Shown: positions 19,318 to 24,511 of the stretch, piece after piece
Position numbering within the stretch: the stretch's first letter is position 1
Layout of the letters: each line of letters starts with the position of its first letter
Origin: Aquimarina sp.
GTDB lineage: Bacteria > Bacteroidota > Bacteroidia > Flavobacteriales > Flavobacteriaceae
Length of the DNA stretch: 24,511 nt
Reading direction: 5' to 3'
Assembly: GCA_002697475.1 (NCBI GenBank)
Contig: NZVW01000009.1
Coordinates: forward strand, 1 to 24,511
Notes under the pieces: model-generated
Told to the model about the DNA's origin: nothing
Databases searched by the model: none
Seen by the model: only the letters and a program-made list of their open reading frames with translations
Position numbers and translations under genes: made by a program

Positions 19318-19482
19318 GAAATATAATTTGATGAAGATAGTAGAGCAGTAAACATTAAAATAGAGGAAAACAAAAAGTATCTTATGGAAACTAATATAAA
19401 TAGAATATTATTGATGACACAGTTAATTACAAGTACCTTCCAAGTCTAAAAGAACTTAGTATACAAGCCTAAAGATTTTAAA
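19318..19482 (+). other. Intergenic stretch with possible gene debris
   Basis: These 165 bases hold no convincing gene, terminator or promoter. Two short open stretches in different frames read like protein: one from ~19327 to 19449 (FDEDSRAVNIKIEENKKYL...) and one from ~19404 to 19472 (NIIDDTVNYKYLPSLKELS...). They could be remains of a frameshifted older immunity or tip gene. Frames of 20-40 codons are also expected by chance in AT-rich DNA, so this is weak. Confidence 0.25.
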
Positions 19483-21882
19483 ATGCACCCAGCGTTTAAG
19501 ATACGTATTGCCTTTATTTTTTTTATACTAGCAGTATCCTCTGTTGCTCAAACACTGGACTATGAGACTATAACTACCAGTAAACCAATAAAAATAAGTG
19601 GTCAGGTTGCTGCCAGCGGGGTGTATTATAATTCTAACCAGAATAATAGTAGAGAGCCATATACTTATTTTTTACAAGGGGCATTAAATATCAATATTTA
19701 TAGTTTTTCGATACCCATTTCATACAGTTTCTCTAATCAGGGAGAAAACTTAGGGTATCAGTTACCCTTTGATTTTAATCGAATCAGTTTGCACCCCAAA
19801 TACAAATGGGCAACAGCACACATTGGCAATATCAATATGAGCTTTTCTCCATATACTCTTAATGGTCATCAATTTACTGGTGGAGGAGTAGACCTCGCAC
19901 CTCCCGGGTCATTTAAGATCAGTGCCATGAGTGGTAGGTTACTCAAAGCTATCAATGATAATGAAGATCCCAGAACGATACCTTCGTATACACGTATGGG
20001 TTATGGACTTAAGACTGGTATAGAGAAAGATAAGTTTAAAATAGGGGTTATCGGATTCTATGCAAGGGATGATCAGAACTCTATTGATTCCATCCCAGAG
20101 GTTAAAGGAGTTTTGCCACAAGAAAACTTGGTGATCAGTTTGATCGGAGAAGCCAAGTTAGGGAAAAAATTTACCCTACAGGCAGAATATGCATCTACTG
20201 CCATAACCAGAGATACCAGAGCAGAAGAGATCGAAAATCCGGGAACTTCTCCTTTGGGTTTGTTTTATAACAATCGGGCGTCCACAGAATACTATAATGC
20301 AATTAAAACAAGGTTAGGATATGCCGCCGGCAGAGTAGCTGTAGGATTAGGATACGAGCGTATTGATCCGGGATATGAAACTCTGGGAGCCTATTTCTTT
20401 AATAATGATTTTGAAAATATAACCTTAGATGCCTCTAACACCTTTTTTGGCGATAAATTGACTCTGGCTTTTAATATTGGGTATCAAAGAGATGACCTTA
20501 ACAACCTAAAAGCAAATAGCACCAATAGAACCGTAGGTTCTGTTAATGCAACTTTAGCTTTATCTGAGCGACTGAATATTACAGGATCTTATTCTAACTT
20601 TAGCACCTTTACCAATATAAAACCCAATCAGTTTGATGATATTAATGATGGAGATTTACTGGATGAGGAACTCGAAAATTTAGATTATCGTCAGTTATCT
20701 CAAAGCGCCAATGTAAACCTTAATTACGTATTGTCTAATAAAAAAACATCAAGGCAGAATTTAAGTGTTAATTACAACTTAAATGATGTAGCCAATGAGC
20801 AAGGTGGTATTGTTAGGATTGGGGATGCCTCTACGTTTCATAATCTTAATCTGGCACATCTCATTGATTTTTCTGAATTGAATTTTTCGATTAATTCAGC
20901 ACTTAACGGAACTTATAATACCATTGGTAGAGAAGAAGCTTTTACCTGGGGGCCAACATTATCCTTAAATAAGGGCTTTTTTGACAAATCCTTAAATACA
21001 AGATTGTCTGCGGGATACAATAGTTCTCAGAGTTCAACTAATCTCTCTACAGCTACCAATTTAAGGGCATCAGCCTCTTACGTACTTAAAGAAAGACATA
21101 ATTTCAATCTTAACGCCATACAATTATTCAAAACAGGAGGTAGTAATGGAGACCTTAACGAATTGACAGCGACTTTTGGGTATAATTATACATTTGGGCT
21201 TAAAAAACCTAAAATCAATTTTAATAAAAAAGATAAAAAACCAAAAGAAGAGAATGACTCTTTGCGAATCAAATATCGTAAATACGATTTCAGCGGATTA
21301 CCAACTGAGATTACACCTCAGTTAACCATATTACCAGAAAAAGAAGGTTTCGCACATCTTGTCAGAGGGGAACAAAGAAGACTTAATGAGCTACAAGAGC
21401 AGTTGATAGAAACTCAAACTAAAGATAAAAAGGTGTATAAAGAAATTGCTTATGAGTATTTAAGGGAATTGGATAACTATTTTGACTTTAACGAATTTTA
21501 TAATGATAAGTTATACGAGTCCTATACCAAGCTTATTTCTGAGGCAAAAGAAATTGACAGACAGATAAGAGATGAATTTACAGTTTTAAGTGCTAAGATC
21601 AATAGTGCAGGAGAAAAAAATTCTGAAGATTTAGAAAGACAGGCTGTCTTAGAAAGGAGATATGAAGCCCATAAAAAGCTTCTAAGTTCTTTGCAGCAAT
21701 GGAATCTTACTCCTGATAAAATCGAAAATCCTAATGAAGAATTTAAGATGTTCAAAAAACGTCTGGCATCTAAAATTTTTGAAATGTATAAAAGTGATAG
21801 ACCAGATGATAAGATTATCCGTTTTATTGAGATAAGGTTAGCTGATATGTTTCATAAAAGATTAAAGGGATCGAATGAATAA
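19483..21882 (+). CDS. Outer-membrane beta-barrel protein with helical C-terminal tail
   Basis: This 799-residue protein has a signal peptide (FIFFILAVSSVAQ, cleavage near residue 23). Residues ~25-585 show the alternating, aromatic-edged short strands of an outer-membrane barrel: SGQVAASGVYYNS, YTYFLQGALNINIYSFSIPISYSFSN, LNITGSYSNF, LSVNYNLNDV, and TATFGYNYTFGL as a late strand. I count on the order of 20 or more candidate strands, so the barrel would be large. A Lys-rich linker (NFNKKDKKPKEEND) follows. The last ~180 residues are helical and charged, with coiled-coil character (EQRRLNELQEQLIE, then RQIRDEFTVL). A cytosol-like helical tail after a barrel is unusual; it would sit in the periplasm or outside. 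I do not recognise a named family. Placement behind the effector genes suggests it serves as the outer-membrane port or assembly factor (inference). A 165-base gap separates it from the immunity gene. Confidence 0.75.
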   Translation: MHPAFKIRIAFIFFILAVSSVAQTLDYETITTSKPIKISGQVAASGVYYNSNQNNSREPYTYFLQGALNINIYSFSIPISYSFSNQGENLGYQLPFDFNRISLHPKYKWATAHIGNINMSFSPYTLNGHQFTGGGVDLAPPGSFKISAMSGRLLKAINDNEDPRTIPSYTRMGYGLKTGIEKDKFKIGVIGFYARDDQNSIDSIPEVKGVLPQENLVISLIGEAKLGKKFTLQAEYASTAITRDTRAEEIENPGTSPLGLFYNNRASTEYYNAIKTRLGYAAGRVAVGLGYERIDPGYETLGAYFFNNDFENITLDASNTFFGDKLTLAFNIGYQRDDLNNLKANSTNRTVGSVNATLALSERLNITGSYSNFSTFTNIKPNQFDDINDGDLLDEELENLDYRQLSQSANVNLNYVLSNKKTSRQNLSVNYNLNDVANEQGGIVRIGDASTFHNLNLAHLIDFSELNFSINSALNGTYNTIGREEAFTWGPTLSLNKGFFDKSLNTRLSAGYNSSQSSTNLSTATNLRASASYVLKERHNFNLNAIQLFKTGGSNGDLNELTATFGYNYTFGLKKPKINFNKKDKKPKEENDSLRIKYRKYDFSGLPTEITPQLTILPEKEGFAHLVRGEQRRLNELQEQLIETQTKDKKVYKEIAYEYLRELDNYFDFNEFYNDKLYESYTKLISEAKEIDRQIRDEFTVLSAKINSAGEKNSEDLERQAVLERRYEAHKKLLSSLQQWNLTPDKIENPNEEFKMFKKRLASKIFEMYKSDRPDDKIIRFIEIRLADMFHKRLKGSNE

Positions 21883-21903
21883 TTCTTGATTATAGAAACA
21901 CTG

Positions 21904-21926
21904 ACTTCTTTGAAGTTATTGTTTTA
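21904..21926 (+). terminator. Weak terminator-like hairpin after the barrel gene
   Basis: ACTTC (21904-21908) pairs with GAAGT (21912-21916) around a 3-base loop, followed by TATTGTTTT. The stem is only 5 bp and AT-rich, so termination would be inefficient. Confidence 0.3.
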
Positions 21927-22028
21927 ATCATTAATGATGGTGGTTTAATTGAACTTTTGAATGCCAATATGTTTTAAAGTACAATAAAGTTCAATCTGGC
22001 GTATCAAATTAAAAGTCTATCTTTAGAC
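21927..22028. promoter_or_regulatory. Three dyads upstream of the recombinase gene, res-site-like
   Basis: Three inverted repeats lie within 102 bases directly ahead of the serine recombinase gene. They are a perfect palindrome ATCATTAATGAT (21927-21938), a perfect 10-bp inverted repeat ATTGAACTTT (21948-21957) / AAAGTTCAAT (21986-21995) with a 28-base spacer, and GTCTA-TCTT-TAGAC (22015-22028). In Tn3-type elements the resolution site has three dyad subsites just upstream of the resolvase gene over roughly 115-120 bases. The layout here is similar, but the three dyads do not share an obvious common sequence. A function in recombinase binding or autoregulation is inferred. Confidence 0.35.
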
Positions 22029-22048
22029 ACTTTTTAAAACTTTACATT

Positions 22049-22672
22049 ATGGTTTTTGGGTATGCCAGAGTAAGCACTGAAGAGCAATCAATAAATCTAC
22101 AATTAGATGCATTGTTGAAAGCAGGTGTTGATGAAAAAAACATCTATGTAGATAAAGTATCTGGAGTTAGGTCAGAGCGGAAGAATCTCTCCAGGCTTTT
22201 AAAGAAAATGAGAGAAGGTGATACACTGGTAGTATGGAAACTGGACAGACTGGTTAGAAGTCTTATCCACCTAACAAAGCTAGTTGCTGAGTTTGAAGAA
22301 AAAGGAGTAAAGTTTAAATCCATTACTGAGCCTTTTATTGATACTACGAACAACTCTCCTCATTCTAACTTTCTAATTAACATTTTTGGAGCACTGGCAC
22401 AATTGGAGCGTGACATTATTATTGAGAGAACTAAAGCAGGCCTAGAATCCGCTCGTAGAAGAGGAGCAGTATTAGGAGCTCCTACCGGTTTAAGTAAACG
22501 AGCTAAAGACAAGGCAACTCTCTGTGCATACTACTTTAAGGAAGGAAAACTAAGTGTTACAGAGATTTGTAAATTGGTTGGAGTATCGCGTGCCAGCTAT
22601 TACAAATATTTGGAACATGAAGGGCTAAGAGGAAAAGTACGCCCTTACAAGAAGTCGAATACAAAAAATTAA
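22049..22672 (+). CDS. Serine recombinase (resolvase/invertase family)
   Basis: This 207-residue protein has the usual length of the small serine resolvase/invertase family. The N-terminal catalytic domain shows FGYARVSTEEQ with the nucleophile Ser9 and Arg7, and VWKLDRLVRSL with Arg67 and Arg70. The AQLERDIIIERTKAGL helix carries Glu120 and Arg121. The C-terminal DNA-binding region (residues ~147-195, LSVTEICKLVGVSRASYYKYL) is an HTH_7-type helix-turn-helix. All expected catalytic residues are present, so the protein is probably active. It cuts and exchanges two short DNA sites through a covalent 5'-phosphoserine link, giving inversion, deletion or cointegrate resolution. No transposase or phage gene is in the window. 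Dyads lie upstream and a strong terminator downstream, so it appears to be its own transcription unit. It may act on its own locus or on nearby toxin cassettes (inference). Confidence 0.95.
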   Translation: MVFGYARVSTEEQSINLQLDALLKAGVDEKNIYVDKVSGVRSERKNLSRLLKKMREGDTLVVWKLDRLVRSLIHLTKLVAEFEEKGVKFKSITEPFIDTTNNSPHSNFLINIFGALAQLERDIIIERTKAGLESARRRGAVLGAPTGLSKRAKDKATLCAYYFKEGKLSVTEICKLVGVSRASYYKYLEHEGLRGKVRPYKKSNTKN

Positions 22673-22729
22673 AACTAGAGATATTAAATTAAATTTTCTA
22701 TCTTAGAAGCAACGTAAAACATGCTAGTT

Positions 22730-22770
22730 ACCCCATATCCGGATCGGCTCCGGGTATGGGGTGTTTTGTT
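22730..22770 (+). terminator. Strong intrinsic terminator behind the recombinase gene
   Basis: ACCCCATATCCGGA (22730-22743) pairs with TCCGGGTATGGGGT (22749-22762), a 14-bp stem with one T-G wobble and a 5-base loop. GTTTTGTT follows. It is GC-rich against an AT-rich background, and I see no clear partner reading in from the other strand. Confidence 0.88.
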
Positions 22771-22791
22771 TAATTAAATTATAAATTAAGT

Positions 22792-23085
22792 ATGGAAAAT
22801 GTAAATAAAAAATACCTAGTAAACCTACTCGAAAACTCAGAATATATAGAGATTGAACATGCTGAAACAGGTAAAATGTTGAAGGTTAAAAATTCAGGTG
22901 ATTATTTAATAGATAATAGAAATCCTAATTCTGTTCATCCATTTTCAGAACCTATGGAAAATCCTAAAGAATTAATCTTTGATCTTATTCTTAACCAGAA
23001 ATATAATTTTAGAACAGAATCTGATCAGTACTTATATTTAGAAAATATTTCTAATTGGGTGAAAAATAATTTAGAAATTCAATAA
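22792..23085 (+). CDS. Hypothetical 97-residue cytosolic protein
   Basis: This is a small protein without signal peptide or membrane segment. It has an acidic N-terminal half (LENSEYIEIEHAETGKML), a middle with NSVHPFSEPMENP and a C-terminal helix-like stretch with aromatics (YLYLENISNWVKNN). I do not recognise a family. It starts 21 bases after the terminator region and ends 4 bases before the next start, so it heads a two-gene unit. AT-rich composition and small size fit an accessory or immunity-type gene, but there is no toxin beside it that I can identify. Confidence 0.65.
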   Translation: MENVNKKYLVNLLENSEYIEIEHAETGKMLKVKNSGDYLIDNRNPNSVHPFSEPMENPKELIFDLILNQKYNFRTESDQYLYLENISNWVKNNLEIQ

Positions 23086-23089
23086 AACG

Positions 23090-23698
23090 ATGAACGAATT
23101 AATATCTATCATTTGTATTTTTATCAGCTTACTTCTTTTGACATTGGGCGTCATCTCATCTGGCCCTGAGACGAGCCATACTAACGACACTTACTTAACT
23201 AAATGTTTTAGTATTCGTTACAAAGATATTCGTGAAAATCCAGGAATTGTTAATAATATTCATGCATTTGCTGACTATGCTTCTTCAAATAAATCTCTAA
23301 ATAAGTTCAAGAAAAGATTTTTAGAAATATCCAATTCTCCTGAAAGTGTAGATAATAGTTTGACTTATGGAAAATATGCGGGTTCGGATAAATCACTTAA
23401 GGAATTTAAAAAACGGTTCATAGAAATATCTTCCAATCCTGGTGTGGTAAATAATATAATTGCTTATGGCGATTATGCAGGTTCCAATAACAATTTGAAA
23501 ATTTTTAAACAAAAATATAGGGAAATCCTGAATGATCCAGAGAATGTCGATAACATCAAAGCTTATGGAAATTATGCTGCTTCACATATATCTTTATTAG
23601 CATTTAAAAGAAGATACAAAGAAATTACAAAAAATCCTCAAAACGTTAATAATATTATAGCCTATGGAAATTATGCTGGATCAAATAAATGTCTTTGA
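23090..23698 (+). CDS. Membrane-anchored protein made of 33-residue repeats
   Basis: This 202-residue protein starts with a hydrophobic segment (residues ~5-23, ISIICIFISLLLLTLGVIS) that would act as a membrane anchor or uncleaved signal. From residue 54 to the end it is a tandem array of a 33-residue unit. The unit reads roughly V-x-N-x-x-A-Y-G-x-Y-A-G-S-x-x-x-L-x-x-F-K-x-(R/K)-(F/Y)-x-E-I-x-x-x-P. There are four full copies and a half copy at each end. The gene begins 4 bases after the preceding stop and is likely co-translated with it. I do not recognise the repeat family; the predicted helical character suggests a solenoid. The array stops abruptly after NYAGSNKCL, so the C-terminus may be truncated relative to an ancestor. 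Confidence 0.7.
   Translation: MNELISIICIFISLLLLTLGVISSGPETSHTNDTYLTKCFSIRYKDIRENPGIVNNIHAFADYASSNKSLNKFKKRFLEISNSPESVDNSLTYGKYAGSDKSLKEFKKRFIEISSNPGVVNNIIAYGDYAGSNNNLKIFKQKYREILNDPENVDNIKAYGNYAASHISLLAFKRRYKEITKNPQNVNNIIAYGNYAGSNKCL
23249..23695 (+). repeat. 99-bp tandem coding repeat, 4.5 copies
   Basis: Repeat units start at 23249, 23348, 23447, 23546 and 23645 (last copy about half length). The period is exactly 99 bases, or 33 codons. Copies are diverged at DNA level but conserve GGnxAnTATGCnG-like cores encoding YGxYAGS. Confidence 0.85.
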
Positions 23699-23731
23699 AG
23701 ATTTTTCATATTACTTAATTTAAAATAATTT

Positions 23732-24511
23732 ATGTGCAAAAAATCAATTATTTATTTCTTAATTACTATTTCAATACACAGTTATGCACAACATAATATA
23801 TTGTCATTAACTAAAGTAAAAAGTGAATATACTGTGTTAAAACCAGATTTTAAATTAAATCTGGTTCATAAAGATATTCAACAAAATTTTTCGGATAAAC
23901 ACTTCAAAAAAATTGCTTTAAAAAGGTTCTGGGTAAGAGATAGTTTAGGAGTAATGGTTAAAAGAGGTATCAATGAACAAGAAAATATTTTCATTTTTGA
24001 TACATTAAATAATATTTTAGAAGAGAAGATTATATCACACGGAAAACTAAACAGTAAAAAGATTTATGATTTTCTCCGCGATAGTTTAATAAAAAGAGAA
24101 GTAGATATACAGTATGGTTTCAGGTATAAAGGCAGTATAGATACGATAAAGACTTATTATGAATATTTTGATGATAAAATAATTTTTAAAAAATACAATG
24201 TAAATAATGAGCTCACGGATGAATGGTTAAAACAGTATGATTCTTCAAAAAATCTTATCGTAGATTCTCACAAAACTTATAGATTTCAGCAAGAAGCATC
24301 TAAAAGAAGAATAGAATATCTATATAATAATGAGAATCTAATTGAAAGGAAGGAAATTAGAATAAACAAAATTTTTAAGTCTACTAGAGAGTGGAAGGGC
24401 AAAAGAGATTATAAAATAAAAACTGAATTGATTAATGGTGACTTGGTAAAAAAAATAAATACAAGTGGCAACTTAACAAAATTCTTATATGATGAAAAGA
24501 ACAAAATAAAG
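23732..24511 (+). CDS. N-terminal part of a secreted hypothetical protein (3' truncated by window)
   Basis: An ATG at 23732 opens a frame that runs without a stop to the last base: 260 codons are visible and the gene continues to the right. The N-terminus is a signal peptide (MCKKSIIYFLITISIHSYAQ, cleavage after YAQ at residue 20). The mature part is lysine- and asparagine-rich, with repeated short patterns such as YEYFDDK, YLYNNENLIERKE and FLYDEKNKIK. These resemble the 'Y-D/N-x-x-x-x-L/I' strands of MORN/YD-like secreted proteins in Bacteroidota. No enzyme motif is visible. It lies 33 bases after the repeat-protein gene and could belong to the same transcript. The function is unknown. Confidence 0.75.
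   Translation, partial: MCKKSIIYFLITISIHSYAQHNILSLTKVKSEYTVLKPDFKLNLVHKDIQQNFSDKHFKKIALKRFWVRDSLGVMVKRGINEQENIFIFDTLNNILEEKIISHGKLNSKKIYDFLRDSLIKREVDIQYGFRYKGSIDTIKTYYEYFDDKIIFKKYNVNNELTDEWLKQYDSSKNLIVDSHKTYRFQQEASKRRIEYLYNNENLIERKEIRINKIFKSTREWKGKRDYKIKTELINGDLVKKINTSGNLTKFLYDEKNKIK

Noticed and set aside
19384..19449. A 21-codon frame in the gap before the barrel gene as a small gene
   Set aside because: It has no typical composition, signal or clear start context, and is better seen as chance or debris.
22015..22028. TATCTTTAG as a confident promoter -7 element for the recombinase
   Set aside because: It only partly fits the Bacteroidota motif TAnnTTTG and no TTG is seen at the expected upstream distance.
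22049..22672. The recombinase gene as part of a transposon or prophage
   Set aside because: There is no transposase, no terminal inverted repeat pair and no phage gene in the window; only the recombinase and nearby dyads are seen.
23249..23695. 99-bp periodic repeats as a CRISPR array
   Set aside because: The repeats are coding, have no constant repeat/variable spacer structure, and keep an amino-acid pattern over the whole unit.

Overview
The window looks like part of a chromosome from a marine-type flavobacterium (Bacteroidota). Supporting signs are the low GC content, A-rich leaders without clear Shine-Dalgarno sequences, signal peptides ending in -AQ/-GQ, SprB-type repeats, PKD lipoproteins, a TANFOR-like protein and one type IX secretion system (T9SS) C-terminal sorting domain. 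The genus cannot be fixed from this sequence. All genes supported here lie on the + strand. No tRNA, rRNA, CRISPR array or transposase was found.

Region 1 (2-10965) is a tightly packed run of cell-surface genes. It holds the C-terminal part of a large unrecognised surface protein cut by the window edge, a secreted FN3-repeat protein, a 1707-residue SprB-repeat adhesin-like protein with a T9SS type A tail, a triple-PKD lipoprotein and a small lipocalin-like lipoprotein. Junctions range from 0 to about 20 bases, except 47 bases before the last gene. A hairpin follows at 10979-11013.

Region 2 (11039-19317) looks like the effector part. A TANFOR/FN3-like secreted protein ends in an acidic coiled coil and an AT-rich tip, with a 146-residue cytosolic orphan one base downstream. 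Next comes a 1604-residue secreted polymorphic-toxin-like protein. Its parts are a signal peptide, helical repeats, a hydrophobic segment, a domain resembling TNT/ART NAD-processing toxins and a C-terminal HNH-type (SHH/AHH-like) nuclease. A 238-residue putative cytosolic immunity protein starts 3 bases after it.

Region 3 (19318-21882) is a short intergenic stretch with possible coding debris, followed by a 799-residue outer-membrane beta-barrel protein with an unusual helical C-terminal tail.

Region 4 (21883-24511) is an accessory zone. A serine recombinase is preceded by three dyad sequences that resemble a resolvase res site and is followed by a strong intrinsic terminator. Then come a 97-residue orphan, a membrane-anchored protein made of 33-residue repeats, and a secreted protein cut by the right window edge.

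Working model (inference): genes 1-6 and the barrel form a Bacteroidota surface apparatus or fibre. The long secreted proteins carry exchangeable C-terminal toxin tips with immunity genes directly behind them, and the downstream recombinase and orphan cassettes mark a site of gene turnover. I know of no experimental description of this gene set, but I could not search for one.
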